From Geitlerinema sp. S16 (lineage in GTDB: Bacteria; Cyanobacteriota; Cyanobacteriia; Cyanobacteriales; Geitlerinemataceae), in contig JAABST010000005.1 of NCBI GenBank assembly GCA_011390275.1, forward strand, positions 1-64,000: a stretch of DNA of 64,000 bases. The letters are read 5' to 3'. This document shows positions 18,124-28,306 of this stretch, piece by piece. Position 1 is the first letter of the stretch, and every line of letters starts with the position of its first letter. The notes below the pieces were generated by a model. The model was not told the DNA's origin. It did no database searches and was given only the letters and a program-made list of their open reading frames with translations. The position numbers were made by a program, and so were the translations under genes.

Positions 18124-19410
18124 ATGTCCCACGAACGTGATCGGTTATTCCAACTGTTACATCGCGGCTTACTGCTACCCATCCTCTTTCTGAATGGTTG
18201 GCTGTTGGCGATCGTCATCGATCGACTGCATCCGCTGGTCAGCAATGCGGTCGTCGCTATTTTGCTCGCCTTTATTCTCGACTATCCGATCCTCTTTCTC
18301 CAGCGCCACGGCTTGCGCCGTCCCTGGGCGATCGCCGCCGTGTTTCTTGGATCAGCGGCAGTGATTGCAGTTCTCGCGATCGGTCTTGTGCCGTTGGTTG
18401 TTGCAGAACTGCGGGATTTAATGATCAATCTGCCCCGCTGGTTCGACATCGGCAGCGCCAGACTCGCCAACCTGGAAGACTGGGTCAACACCACCGAACT
18501 ACCGATCGAGATCGACCTCAATAACGCGATCACCCAAACCATTTCCCGTCTGAGCGTCGTTTTACAGTCCCTCAGCGGCCAACTGCTCACCCTGCTCACC
18601 CGTGCGCTCAATAGTCTGTTCGACTTTTTGACCATCAATATCCTGGCGATCTTTTTGATCTTCGGTGGCGAACAGGTTTGGGACGGGATTTTCTCGCGCG
18701 TACCGTCGCGCTGGCGCTTTACCCGATCGCTCCTGCGTCAAACTTTTCAGGATTATTTCATCGGCCAAGCCATCCTCGCGAGCCTGCAAAGTGTGGTGAT
18801 GATCGTACTGTTCGCCTTGCTGAACGTTCCCTATGCGCTTCTATTTGGCTTAACGATCGGCTTCACAACCCTGGTTCCATACGCGGGAGCCGTCAGCACG
18901 ATCGCGGTGGCCATTGTCTTGGCGTTTAATAGTCCCGCACTGGCGCTCAAAGTGGCGATCGTCTCAATCATCATCGGGCAAATCATCGATACCGCGATCG
19001 CGCCGCGCATTGTGGGCGATGCCACCGGTCTTAATCCCGTTTGGCCGATCGTGGCTCTGCTTGTCGGTGCAAACGTGGCGGGTTTTCTCGGCCTATTACT
19101 CGCCGTCCCCACCGCCAGTTTTATCAAACGCCTCACGGATCGCCTACTGGATGGACTTCCTCCGGATGCGTCTAGGGCGGCATCGCCTCGTTCTAGTGCG
19201 TCTCGACGACCGGCTCATCTACCGCAATCCCAATCACAAGACCAATCACAAGCCCAACCGCAAACCCAACTACAAATTCCACCACAAACCAACACTTCCC
19301 CCGCGCCTCGCACTCCCGATCGCGAAGCGCCGATCGCAACTTCAACACCCCCCGCAACGCCCCCCAACTCCACAGAAATCCGCCCAAATCTGGATGATGA
19401 TCATCCTTAA
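18124..19410 (+). CDS. AI-2E family (PerM-like) transporter
   Basis: About 428 residues from the ATG at 18124; a TTG at 18088 would add 12 residues. Residues 1-350 have the family pattern of a pair of N-terminal helices, a long amphipathic central section (AELRDLMINLPRWFDIGSARLANL) and five or six C-terminal helices, with QAILASLQSVVMIVLFALLN and the highly conserved region IGQIIDTAIAPRIVGDATGL. The tail after about 350 is Ser/Pro/Gln-rich and likely disordered. Members are permeases of debated substrate (autoinducer-2 export, Na/H exchange in some). A TTGACA (18046-18051) and TATAGT (18065-18070) occur upstream, but their 13-base spacing is short. Confidence 0.87.
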   Translation: MSHERDRLFQLLHRGLLLPILFLNGWLLAIVIDRLHPLVSNAVVAILLAFILDYPILFLQRHGLRRPWAIAAVFLGSAAVIAVLAIGLVPLVVAELRDLMINLPRWFDIGSARLANLEDWVNTTELPIEIDLNNAITQTISRLSVVLQSLSGQLLTLLTRALNSLFDFLTINILAIFLIFGGEQVWDGIFSRVPSRWRFTRSLLRQTFQDYFIGQAILASLQSVVMIVLFALLNVPYALLFGLTIGFTTLVPYAGAVSTIAVAIVLAFNSPALALKVAIVSIIIGQIIDTAIAPRIVGDATGLNPVWPIVALLVGANVAGFLGLLLAVPTASFIKRLTDRLLDGLPPDASRAASPRSSASRRPAHLPQSQSQDQSQAQPQTQLQIPPQTNTSPAPRTPDREAPIATSTPPATPPNSTEIRPNLDDDHP

Positions 19411-19428
19411 CTACTGCTAAAACGACTG

Positions 19429-21546
19429 CTAACTATCGCTTTCCGAAGCCGTCTCGTGGCGCGGAGCCGACGACGCTAAGGCCGGTTCGTGAACATTGGT
19501 TTTGGACAGAGGGATTTCGATCGTGACGGTTGTACCGCGATTCAGTCCAAGACTGTCAATGGCAATCTGTCCATCCATCATCTCCAGTAAATTGCGCGAG
19601 ATTGCCAGCCCTAAACCCGTGCCACCAAACTTACGCGTGGTTGTCCCATCGACCATCACAAATGGCTCAAATAACTTACCGTGCACGCGGGGATCAATAC
19701 CGATCCCCGTATCTTGCACCTCGATCGCCGCGTAGAGCGCGGACTGTTTGATCTGCTCATCGGTGGATGACGGCAATGATGGCCGTAACGTGGACGGTCG
19801 CACCTGAATCGAGACTGAAATTTGACCGACTTCCGTAAACTTAACGGCATTCCCCACAATATTGACTAAAACCCGGCGTAATTTTGATGGGTCAGCGTAG
19901 ACCATGACGTTCGATTCGCCCAAGCTGAGATTCAGTTCGAGCGCTTTCGTATCGACTTCATGCTGCTGCAATTCGACGGCTTCGAGTACCACCTTGCGCA
20001 AGTCAATTAACTCTGGAACCATCGTGACTGTTCCAGCTTCGATCTTTGAGATATCGAGAATGTCGTCAATAATGGTCAGCAAATGGAGCGCAGAGTCATC
20101 GGCACGGTGAAGAAAATCGAGTTCTTCCTCTCGATCTTCACAAAAGCCATCGCGCACCAGGCGTAGACTACCGATAATTCCGTTGAGTGGAGTCCGTAAC
20201 TCGTGGGAAATTGTGGTTAAAAATTCATTTTTAAGCTGATTGGCCTGACGGGCATTTTGCCACGCTGCCGATAGCTCATTCGCCCAGGATTTTAGCCGCT
20301 CGATCGACGCATTCATCACCGCAGCAAGCTGGTTAAACTCCTCGATCGCAAATCGAGCGGGCAATGCCTCCGGTGTCACATTGCATTCAATATTGCGGGC
20401 ATAGCGCCCAAGTCGCTCAATGGGGCGAGCCAGATCGCGCGTGAGAAATAGCGTGGCGACCAAATTTGCCGCCAGCAACAACAGCACCAGATTAAACATC
20501 ACCCCACACACCCCAGCGAGGTTGTTCAGGGCGAATTCAAGATCGGCAACCGCCATGACGACCCATTCTGGGTTGCTGGCATTCGACGGGTCACGATCGT
20601 TGGGACTAAGCGTCGGATCTGGAATCCGCACATGGCCGATGATCGCCTGACGTGTTTGATTGTCCAAGTTAAAAACACTGGAACTCAAGATCGCCCGCTG
20701 GGCGAACTCTGCCGAACTTTCCTCCGTAAGCTGTACGAGGCGATCGTACCCCGGCAGCTCATTCAAATGGTGGCCAACATAGCCCGCGATCGGATAGGAC
20801 AGAATCGTATCCGCCGCATCCGCGATGAGCGTTGCATCACTGAGCAGATTCAGGCTCGCCGTATCATCATTATTGCGATGCTCTGGCGGGAGTTGCGCAG
20901 TTAAACGCAGAACATATCGAGGCGCTGTACCATTCTGGGGCGTGACCGGAGCATTCAATAAAAAATAAGTCGCCTGTTCTGCCTTTGATTCGATCGTCTG
21001 GGTTATCGGGTTGGCTCCGGGTCTGTCCGCCACACCGGAGCGCATCGCCTCGCCCATCGGCGCAAAAAATGTCTGTATCTCGATCGCCGCTTCCGGGCGA
21101 TCAGACGTAGGCGAGTTCGCCTCTTTTTCATACGTTGGCACACTCGCATCGATCATCTCGCAGGTATTGGCAACCACTTGTCCATCCGCGATCGACTCTA
21201 GCCAAATACACTCCACACTATCGGGCAACTGCTGAATCAGACGATTAAAAAAGACTTCACTACCCGCAAAATTCCCTGTCGTCACCGCCGAAGCCTCACG
21301 AGCCACGCTCGCACTCAGACGCAACGTCGTCAAAAAACGAGACAGATCATCGCCCTTTCGCTGCGCACTCTGAACCAAACTATCGTGCGTCGCCGCCAGC
21401 AAACTCAGGCGCACCTGACGATAGGTCAAAAATTGTCCAATCAGCAAAACCGGCACACTCAGTAAAAGAATGCGCGACAGTAAGATACGGCGGAAAGAAA
21501 TCGGGCCGAACATAGTTGATAGGAGATGCCCAGGGTGATCTGACAT
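19429..21546 (-). CDS. Membrane sensor histidine kinase
   Basis: 705 residues. A first membrane helix lies at about 19-40, an extracytoplasmic sensor region at about 45-340 that looks like a Cache-type domain, and a second helix at about 345-368, followed by a HAMP linker (FLTRDLARPIERLGRYARNI). The HisKA domain has EFLTTISHELRTPLNGIIGS with phosphorylatable His448. The ATPase domain contains NIVGNAVKFTEVG, DTGIGIDPRVHGKLFEPF and GGTGLGLAISR, so all N, G1, F and G2 boxes are intact. No receiver domain is attached and no response regulator is adjacent; the phosphatase at 13341 is the nearest receiver protein. The ligand is unknown. The gene converges with the permease gene at 18124, 18 bases apart. 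Confidence 0.95.
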   Translation of the reverse strand: MSDHPGHLLSTMFGPISFRRILLSRILLLSVPVLLIGQFLTYRQVRLSLLAATHDSLVQSAQRKGDDLSRFLTTLRLSASVAREASAVTTGNFAGSEVFFNRLIQQLPDSVECIWLESIADGQVVANTCEMIDASVPTYEKEANSPTSDRPEAAIEIQTFFAPMGEAMRSGVADRPGANPITQTIESKAEQATYFLLNAPVTPQNGTAPRYVLRLTAQLPPEHRNNDDTASLNLLSDATLIADAADTILSYPIAGYVGHHLNELPGYDRLVQLTEESSAEFAQRAILSSSVFNLDNQTRQAIIGHVRIPDPTLSPNDRDPSNASNPEWVVMAVADLEFALNNLAGVCGVMFNLVLLLLAANLVATLFLTRDLARPIERLGRYARNIECNVTPEALPARFAIEEFNQLAAVMNASIERLKSWANELSAAWQNARQANQLKNEFLTTISHELRTPLNGIIGSLRLVRDGFCEDREEELDFLHRADDSALHLLTIIDDILDISKIEAGTVTMVPELIDLRKVVLEAVELQQHEVDTKALELNLSLGESNVMVYADPSKLRRVLVNIVGNAVKFTEVGQISVSIQVRPSTLRPSLPSSTDEQIKQSALYAAIEVQDTGIGIDPRVHGKLFEPFVMVDGTTTRKFGGTGLGLAISRNLLEMMDGQIAIDSLGLNRGTTVTIEIPLSKTNVHEPALASSAPRHETASESDS

Positions 21547-21797
21547 TCACATACCCGAAACTTAAGTGATAAAAGTAGTGTCTTGCGAAGTACTTTGCTT
21601 GGGTGAGACCAGCATCGTTCTTGCTTCGACTAAATTGACTGTGATGCCGCAGAGATTACCAGATTGATGGAAAAAATAGAGTGAAGGCTGCGAACAGTGT
21701 GAACTACAGCTCACTCAAAATCCATGATCCTTGGTGATGCGACGTAGATAAGTAGCTCAAGTTAATTAATGGGCACTACTTAGGCCCCACAGCAAGA

Positions 21798-22730
21798 TCA
21801 ATCCGCCGAGCTTTTCAACCACTGTTTAGCCGCCGATGCCGTCCGACGTATCCAGGATCGTGATTTGGGTGGTGTCGGTTGAGGGAAGCTGATGGGCCGT
21901 GGCTCACTGCGGTAGCGATAGTTGACCCATGTTTCCCAGTAGGGGCAGCCCGGTTCAATGCGAATCCCCGCCCAGTGTAGATATTGAAGCGGCTGATTCA
22001 TTGTGGGATCGAAGAGGCGATCGTCCTGTTGCCGAAACTGGGGACTGCCAGCCCAATTTCCCGGCGCTTTATTAAGACCCTGCACCAAATTCAAACGCCG
22101 GGGCATATGCTTGAGAATCATATAATTGATAATAGGCTGGTCGGACGTTTTTTGGGAAAAATCAAAATATTCAGGATGTTCGGCACATTCATGAAAAGTC
22201 TCATAGAGCAGTTCTTCGGAAATTAATCCCTTTTTCGATGCCCACAATCCGCAATTGAACATTCCTTTAAGTTCTTCTTCATCAAAGACTCCTTCAGATA
22301 TAATTTTAGGCGAAAAAACATTGCGAATTCCACCGACATGCTGATAATCACAGCAAAGAAAATCGACCTCTGAAAATGCATCAAGCCAATCGATGATTTT
22401 CTCAAAAACCACAATATCAGTATCGATATACATAAATTCATCGAAAGGGCCAAACCAACAGGCCTGTTTTCGGAATTGATTGGGCCGAGCAAAGAATTTT
22501 TCACCAAATGTGGATTGTAAACGCTCAGACAGACGCTGAATAAACTCAAGATCGTCATATACTGTAACGCCGAAACGCTCACCTAAGACCTGCGCTACCT
22601 GCTGATAATTATCGTCGTAGGGAATTAGAATGACAGGTGTGTCTGGGTCCGTTGCTCGAATACTTTCGAGCAGAGCGATCGAATAATCCGTGAATTTGTC
22701 GTTGGCTGTGATGTAGAATCCGCGTTTCAT
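21798..22730 (-). CDS. Npun_R2821/Npun_R2822 family protein, GT8-like fold
   Basis: 310 residues. The N-terminus MKRGFYITANDKFTDYSIAL, followed by the run DPDTPVILIPYDDNY, is the pattern of a cyanobacterial family known by the Nostoc locus names. The segment EFMYIDTDIVVFEKI near residues 97-111 contains a D-x-D motif as in family 8 glycosyltransferases, which bind UDP-sugar and manganese. A later LHWAGIRIEPGCPYWETW resembles the end of the catalytic domain. The probable role is sugar transfer to a cell-surface or storage glycan, not proven. It stands alone. The middle part (22080-22500) is more AT-rich than its ends. Confidence 0.82.
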   Translation of the reverse strand: MKRGFYITANDKFTDYSIALLESIRATDPDTPVILIPYDDNYQQVAQVLGERFGVTVYDDLEFIQRLSERLQSTFGEKFFARPNQFRKQACWFGPFDEFMYIDTDIVVFEKIIDWLDAFSEVDFLCCDYQHVGGIRNVFSPKIISEGVFDEEELKGMFNCGLWASKKGLISEELLYETFHECAEHPEYFDFSQKTSDQPIINYMILKHMPRRLNLVQGLNKAPGNWAGSPQFRQQDDRLFDPTMNQPLQYLHWAGIRIEPGCPYWETWVNYRYRSEPRPISFPQPTPPKSRSWIRRTASAAKQWLKSSAD

Positions 22731-23108
22731 AGTGATGAAGGGAGAAGTTCGTTGAAAACGTGAGTTCGGGATGAAAAACCTTTGCTACCAGGGCTTTTCC
22801 CTTTCCCATGTCGAGATAGGAAGTTCGATTTTTCTGTACCACGACAACAAATCAAAAAAGGGAGATGTAAGCCAAGCTAGCAGAAAGTTTGATAATCGAG
22901 AAGAAGAGAGAGTTGAGAAGAATAACCACAAGCTACAAACACACCCCATGGAAAAGATTAACCGACAGCAGACAGCTCTGTCAGCTCCTAAGTACAGAAA
23001 CAACAAATTAGGCTTGGCCCAAAACTCTCGTGAATTCGTGGGTTAAGTTGAGCGATCGCGAGACTCAACATGATTCCTGTATGGTTTGTTGCTGTTGGGT
23101 TGCGTCCC
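22731..23108. other. Gene-free stretch
   Basis: Only weak frames occur (for instance 22771-23046) and none shows family features. The stretch includes a purine-rich run around 22900-22930. It separates the GT8-like gene from the secDF cluster. Nothing else was seen. Confidence 0.4.
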
Positions 23109-23609
23109 TTAATCAAGTCTATTATCAATAGATTTTGTCCCGGTACTGAGGTCTGGATGATGCGTTTTTCCTGGTTGTTGAGAGTGCTGGGTTTGTGGAG
23201 TGATAAGGCGAAACCAGAGCCAGAGCGTACTGCGAGTACGGCGATGCTGTAAGTGTCGTGCATGGCTATGTAGCCGATCGAGTTCTGAGGCCGATAAACC
23301 CCAAAGAATGTTGCGACTTTGCCAAACTAAGGTCGAAAGGATCATTCCAAAGCATAGTGCCAGGGCAAAACTAGGCCAGGGGTGGGCGCGGAAGCTATAC
23401 CAGAGAGCGACCCAAGTGAAGTTTTCGCGCCATAGGCTAATTTCGTCGCGCAGAAACCAAAGCGCGGGAATGCCGAGGCCAAGCCAAAGTAGGAGAACGA
23501 TGATCCAGCGTCCGATCGCTGTGCAGCGATGAACAAAGGCGACAAGATCGTTGTCAAAGGCGGTGTTGGGATAGTGGTTATGTCTGGCGATCGGGCGTTT
23601 TGGGCGCAT
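23109..23609 (-). CDS. Small membrane protein downstream of secF
   Basis: 166 residues with a hydrophilic start, a strong helix at about 33-55 (WIIVLLLWLGLGIPALWFL) and a second one at about 78-95. The C-terminal 60 residues are rich in His, Arg and Gln and likely exposed in the cytoplasm. No family recognised. It lies 114 bases after secF on the same strand, so it may share the pdhB-secD-secF transcript. Its link to secretion is only positional. Confidence 0.6.
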   Translation of the reverse strand: MRPKRPIARHNHYPNTAFDNDLVAFVHRCTAIGRWIIVLLLWLGLGIPALWFLRDEISLWRENFTWVALWYSFRAHPWPSFALALCFGMILSTLVWQSRNILWGLSASELDRLHSHARHLQHRRTRSTLWLWFRLITPQTQHSQQPGKTHHPDLSTGTKSIDNRLD

Positions 23610-23723
23610 GGGGTCGCCCTCAATAATCGTGCTGAGCGTATACCGGTCTGGTCGCGTTGAGCCGCGAGCGGGTAGATAGGTTCGAGAGCGAGGGGTCGCG
23701 ATCGAATGAATTGAGCCTGGTCT

Positions 23724-24689
23724 CTAGACGACGGCATCACTGCTTGGGGTTTCGACAACGTCGGCTCCAAATGGGTCACCGGTTTTGTTGCGCCAGACGG
23801 CGAGGAGTGAGCTAGCAATAAAGATACTGGAGTAAGCACCCAGCAAGAAGCCCACAATCAGAATTAAGGAGAAGTCTTTGAGGGTCGCGCCGCCAAAGAT
23901 GAAGATGGCGAGCAAGGGCAACACGGTCGTCAAGGTCGTGTTAATGGATCGGCCTAGGGTTTGATTGACGGCTTGATCTACGACTTGATTCGGAGTGAGT
24001 TCTGGGTTGGCTTTGCCGGTCTCACGTACGCGATCGTAAATCACGACGGTATCGTTGACCGAGAACCCAACGATCGTCAGTAAGGCCACCATAAACAGAC
24101 TATCCGCTTCAAATCCTGCTGTCAGTCCCAGAATGGAGAAGACTCCGGCGGTAATCCAAACGTCATGCAGCAAGGCAATGATCGCGAAAATGGCGTAGTC
24201 CAACTGAAAGCGTAAGCTGAGGTAGGCGACGATCCCCGCACTCGCAACAATCAACGAGAGCAAACCGGCGCTGAGAAGCTGCTGGCCGACGGTTGGCCCA
24301 ACGGTGTCGATCTGGGTTTTGCGGGTGTCGAAGGTACCGAGCTGATCGGTGAGAGCCTGTTCGAGGGCGGTGCGCTGCTCCACGTCGAGGTTGGCGGTAC
24401 GAATAGCCACGCCGGTTTTATTGTCGCCGATCACCTGGATGTCGGCGGCGAGGTCTAGTTCTGTTAATGCGGCGCGAGCTTCGTTGAGTTCGATGCGTGT
24501 ATCACAGTTGCCACTAATCGTGCAGTCGAGTTCGAGCTGGAGCCGTGTTCCGCCTGAGAAGTCTAGGCCGAGTGCTACCGGGGAATTGAAGCGTGAGAAA
24601 GAGATGCCCATTGCGATCGTCCCGATTAGGGCAAGGCCGATCGAAATGGACCACCAAAGCTTGCGTTGTTCCGTTATGTTCAGTTGCAT
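23724..24689 (-). CDS. secF: Protein translocase subunit SecF
   Basis: 321 residues. A first helix is followed by the periplasmic start [14 protein letters not shown], the P1-head, and five C-terminal helices with [13 protein letters not shown] near 205-217, the conserved loop shared by SecD and SecF. With SecD it forms a proton-driven complex that helps proteins cross the SecYEG channel; in cyanobacteria both plasma and thylakoid membranes are targets. It lies 116 bases after secD in the same direction. The C-terminus [14 protein letters not shown] is complete. No unusual feature. Confidence 0.96.
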   Translation of the reverse strand: MQLNITEQRKLWWSISIGLALIGTIAMGISFSRFNSPVALGLDFSGGTRLQLELDCTISGNCDTRIELNEARAALTELDLAADIQVIGDNKTGVAIRTANLDVEQRTALEQALTDQLGTFDTRKTQIDTVGPTVGQQLLSAGLLSLIVASAGIVAYLSLRFQLDYAIFAIIALLHDVWITAGVFSILGLTAGFEADSLFMVALLTIVGFSVNDTVVIYDRVRETGKANPELTPNQVVDQAVNQTLGRSINTTLTTVLPLLAIFIFGGATLKDFSLILIVGFLLGAYSSIFIASSLLAVWRNKTGDPFGADVVETPSSDAVV

Positions 24690-24805
24690 CGATCGCTCTT
24701 GGGTTTCTCTAAACGACAGGCGTACAGGTGTCAGGTATCGTGTCCGTTGGTCGCGGTTTTACGCGAATCCCCACTGGTAGACATGTCAGGAAAACGCGCA
24801 AAGAA

Positions 24806-26218
24806 TCAGGATTCTTTGGCTTGTAAATTCGGACAGAACAGGTCAATTTTTTTAAATTCAGGCTTGCTGATAGCGTAAAACATCAGGGTTCGGCTACAGC
24901 TAATGGCGGTAAACATGCTGATGCCAACCCCGACGCCGAGAGTGAGCGCAAACCCTTTGACTAATCCGGCACCAAACCAGAACAGTGCCGCGCAGGCGAT
25001 CAGCGTGGTGACGTTACTGTCGAGAATGCTAGAGAAGGCGCGATAAAAACCGGATTCGACCGATCGATACAAACTCTTGCCCGCTTTGAGTTCTTCGCGG
25101 GTGCGTTCAAAAATCAGCACGTTGGCATCGACGGCCATGCCGATACTGAGGATAAATCCGGCGATTCCCGGTAGGGTCAGGGTGACACCGAGGAGGGAAT
25201 AGGCGGCGAGGGTGAAGAGAGCGTACAAAGTCAGGGAAATATTGGCGATCGCACCGGGCAAACGATAGTAGACCACCATGAAAATCAAGACGAGAATGAG
25301 ACCCGCAATCCCGGCGTAGATGCTGCGGCGAATGCTGTCGCGCCCGAGGGTTGCCCCCACCGTGCGGTTTTCCACAATTTCCACAGGAACCGGCAACGAG
25401 CCACCTCGAAGCTGTGCGACCAGGTCGCTCGCGCGTTCGAGGGGAAAGTTACCGTCAATTCGAGCGCTGTTGCCGGTGATGCCAGTGGCGGCATACTCAG
25501 CGCTGACCCCGGCGGCACTAATCAGTTCCCCATCCAGGAAGATGCCGATGCGTCGCCCGGTTCCAGCGATGCGCTTCGTGAGTTCAGCGAACAGTTGGCC
25601 GCCTTCGCGATCGAAGTCAATGCCGACACTCCAGATATCCGGGTTGGGCGTCGTCAATACGTTCGCATCGGTGAGGCTTTTACCGGTCAGACCAACTTTT
25701 TTGAAAATCTGTTCGTTCAGCTCATCGAGTTCTTCGTTTTTGGCCTCGATTTTCGCTTCCAGAGTGGCGATTTCTTCCGATTGGCCGGAGTCTTCGAGAG
25801 CCGCGAGCTGCTGGAGGAGTTCGGCAAGCTCATTTTCGCGGACGACGAGCTGCGCTTGAACTTCGCCATCGCTACCCTCTTCGCGGAATTCGAGTTGTGC
25901 TGTGCCGCCCAGGACTCGTTCAGCCTGAGCTGGATCGTCAATGCCCGGTAGCTGGACGAGGACGCGATCGGTGCCTACCGTTTGGACGATCGGCTCACTG
26001 ACGCCGAGCTTATCAACGCGGTTCCGTACCACAGTCAGCACTGCGTCGAGTTCGCGCGAGCCGATCACCTGAATTTCTTCGTTGGGCTGAACTTGAATCG
26101 TAAGCTGGGTTCCACCTTGCAGATCGAGCCCCAAGCGCAGCCCAATTTGTGATAGGACAAAAATTGAGCCGATCGCCAGTAGGGCGATGACAGCTAGGAG
26201 GGCTTGTTTGTTGCGCAT
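24806..26218 (-). CDS. secD: Protein translocase subunit SecD
   Basis: 470 residues. A first helix at about 5-24 precedes GLRLGLDLQGGTQLTI, the D1 motif of the family. The large periplasmic domain includes a glutamate-rich helical insertion (about 125-175: ELAELLQQLAALEDSGQ and following), and the P1-base part carries GRRIGIFLDGELISAAG. Six helices follow, with AVDANVLIFERTREEL as the conserved loop. The protein works with SecF in protein export. It follows pdhB on the same strand after 52 bases, which suggests one operon pdhB-secD-secF, an arrangement also known from other cyanobacteria. Confidence 0.96.
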   Translation of the reverse strand: MRNKQALLAVIALLAIGSIFVLSQIGLRLGLDLQGGTQLTIQVQPNEEIQVIGSRELDAVLTVVRNRVDKLGVSEPIVQTVGTDRVLVQLPGIDDPAQAERVLGGTAQLEFREEGSDGEVQAQLVVRENELAELLQQLAALEDSGQSEEIATLEAKIEAKNEELDELNEQIFKKVGLTGKSLTDANVLTTPNPDIWSVGIDFDREGGQLFAELTKRIAGTGRRIGIFLDGELISAAGVSAEYAATGITGNSARIDGNFPLERASDLVAQLRGGSLPVPVEIVENRTVGATLGRDSIRRSIYAGIAGLILVLIFMVVYYRLPGAIANISLTLYALFTLAAYSLLGVTLTLPGIAGFILSIGMAVDANVLIFERTREELKAGKSLYRSVESGFYRAFSSILDSNVTTLIACAALFWFGAGLVKGFALTLGVGVGISMFTAISCSRTLMFYAISKPEFKKIDLFCPNLQAKES

Positions 26219-26270
26219 GGGTCGATCATGAAAGGGCGTTAGAAGCGTTAAACGTAAACGAGATACGAAA

Positions 26271-27251
26271 CTAGACCTTTAGCGCCGCCATATCTTTGAC
26301 TGCATCCACAATCTGATTCGGCTGAATAATGGTCAGGCGTTCGAGCGCACCATTATAGGGCGTCGGGATATCCTGTGAGGAGAGACGCAATACGGGCGCA
26401 TCGAGTTCATCAAACAGGTGGTCGTTAATCGTCGCGGTCACCTCTGCGCCGATACCACCGGTTTTCATACATTCTTCCACGACGATGACGCGGTGGGTTT
26501 TGCGTACGGATTTGGAGATGGCTTCGAGATCGAGGGGTTTGAGCGAAATCAGGTCGATGATTTCGGGATCGTAGCCTTCGGCTTCGAGAGTTTTGGCGGC
26601 CTGGACGCAGTGGTGACGCATCCGCGAGTAGGTCAGGATGGTAACGTCTTTGCCTTCGCGCACAACTTCGGCTTTGTCGAGCGGCAGGTAGTATTCCTCC
26701 TCGGGCAGGTCTTCCTTGAGGTTGTAGAGTAGGACGTGCTCAAAGAAGAGAACGGGGTTGTTGTCACGAATGGCCGATTTGAGCAGACCTTTGGCGTTGT
26801 AGGGCGTCGAGCAGGCGACAATTTTGAGGCCGGGAACCGCTTGAAAGTAAGCTTCGAGACGTTGGGAGTGTTCCGCACCAAGCTGACGACCGACACCGCC
26901 GGGACCACGAATAACGATCGGCACGGTGAAGTTACCGCCCGAGGTGTAGCGCAACATCGAGTTGTTGGAGATTTGGTTAAAGGCGAGGAGCAAAAAGCCC
27001 ATGTTCATGCCTTCAACGATCGGGCGTAAACCGGTCATAGCAGCGCCGACGGCCATGCCCATAAAGCTGTTTTCGGCGATCGGCGTGTCGAGTAGTCTCA
27101 GGTCACCGTATTTGTCACACAGATCCTTGGTCACCTTATAGGAACCGCCGTAGTGACCCACGTCTTCACCGAGGACAAATACGGTCTGATCTTTGGCCAT
27201 CTCTTCGTCAGTGGCTTCTCTGAGGGCGTTGAAGAATACGGTTTCTGCCAT
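26271..27251 (-). CDS. pdhB: Pyruvate dehydrogenase E1 component subunit beta
   Basis: 327 residues from the ATG at 27251. The frame extends to a GTG at 27413 overlapping the previous gene, but the family starts [20 protein letters not shown]. Signatures are [20 protein letters not shown] with the conserved acidic residues near the thiamine site, [20 protein letters not shown], and [16 protein letters not shown]. The C-terminal domain ([12 protein letters not shown]) and length are normal. With the alpha subunit it decarboxylates pyruvate for acetyl-CoA. The alpha gene is not adjacent, as usual in cyanobacteria. It leads the secDF genes. Confidence 0.96.
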   Translation of the reverse strand: MAETVFFNALREATDEEMAKDQTVFVLGEDVGHYGGSYKVTKDLCDKYGDLRLLDTPIAENSFMGMAVGAAMTGLRPIVEGMNMGFLLLAFNQISNNSMLRYTSGGNFTVPIVIRGPGGVGRQLGAEHSQRLEAYFQAVPGLKIVACSTPYNAKGLLKSAIRDNNPVLFFEHVLLYNLKEDLPEEEYYLPLDKAEVVREGKDVTILTYSRMRHHCVQAAKTLEAEGYDPEIIDLISLKPLDLEAISKSVRKTHRVIVVEECMKTGGIGAEVTATINDHLFDELDAPVLRLSSQDIPTPYNGALERLTIIQPNQIVDAVKDMAALKV

Positions 27252-27409
27252 TGTTTGGGATGGGGATCGGTGATGTGGATGCGTTCGATATGAGCGACGC
27301 TGAGACATTTTACCGTTTAGAAGCACTTTTGATAGGGATCGCAGACGACGATCGGTGTTGCTAGATTCCGGCTCAGAGCGGAATAGAGAATCCGATAAAA
27401 CTCGGCACT

Positions 27410-28210
27410 TCACGCTTCGCGATGGAAAGCTCGATCGCTAGCCTTCATCGTCTCCGTTTGTTCTTCTGCATTTTCTGTAACCTCGATCGCCGCCGGATGA
27501 GCCGCGATCGCCTGTTGACAATCCGCTACGATCGCCCGATCGCCCATCGCCACGACCAGCGCATCGTAAGCGTCGCGATATCGCTCTAGCATGGCTTTGG
27601 CCTGGACGATCGCCCAACGTTCGCGCTGCTGGCTCTCCTGGGGCGAAAACTTCAGCCCGCGTAACATCGATTGCAACTGCGATCGATCATTATCTCCACC
27701 GATCGCCCGTTCATAAAACAGCTCTTCCGCCGCGATACCGGCCATCAAAACCATCGCCGCCTGATCGACCCAGCGCCGCGAAATCGTCGCCGCCGCGCTG
27801 GTCTCCGATCGGGTCTCGCCCGCCTCGATCGCCTGCACTTGCTGGTTAAACGACGATTCGAGATCGAAGCGTACGCCGCCGTCTCCCGGATGTCCTTGGC
27901 GTAAGGATTCCCAAGCATCGAGGGCGTAGCCGGTGATCGCAATCTCGAACAAATGTGCAAGCAAAAAGTGACCCGCTTCGTGGCGTAGCACCCGTTCACG
28001 GCGCTCGGGACTCCGTCCCGTTAGCCGATCGCGTACGGCGCGGGTGATTTGACCATCCGCGAGAAAGGTATCGAGACCGATCGCACCCAGGAGGGCGAAG
28101 GCCAGACTCGCCGTGACATAGGGCGAGATATCGATAAGGGGCAGCACGAGGCTGGCAAAGACGAACAGCCCGATGCTGATGGCGATGAGGTTGAGCGATC
28201 GATTATCCAA
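27410..28210 (-). CDS. M41 peptidase-like protein lacking the AAA domain (FtsH-related)
   Basis: 266 residues with a TTG start at 28210; no ATG or GTG occurs in frame before the upstream stop. Two helices span about 7-50. The zinc motif [13 protein letters not shown] lies near residue 97 and contains the HExxH of FtsH (His-Glu-Ala-Gly-His). A later [20 protein letters not shown] supplies the third ligand Asp, so the metal site looks complete. The AAA ATPase domain that normally precedes it in FtsH is absent. Members may be stand-alone membrane proteases or have another role; substrates are unknown. It lies 158 bases upstream of the true start of pdhB on the same strand. Confidence 0.83.
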   Translation of the reverse strand: MDNRSLNLIAISIGLFVFASLVLPLIDISPYVTASLAFALLGAIGLDTFLADGQITRAVRDRLTGRSPERRERVLRHEAGHFLLAHLFEIAITGYALDAWESLRQGHPGDGGVRFDLESSFNQQVQAIEAGETRSETSAAATISRRWVDQAAMVLMAGIAAEELFYERAIGGDNDRSQLQSMLRGLKFSPQESQQRERWAIVQAKAMLERYRDAYDALVVAMGDRAIVADCQQAIAAHPAAIEVTENAEEQTETMKASDRAFHREA

Positions 28211-28306
28211 TGGCTTTACAACGCGAAGAGTTTACAGAGGGGATCGGGTGGAGACTTTGGTGAATGGGGATAGTGAATCGGAGTCGAGATCATGGATTAC
28301 GGTTCG

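Noticed and set aside
22771..23046. 91-codon plus-strand frame
   Set aside because: Charged, low-complexity translation without family features in a spacer; likely chance.
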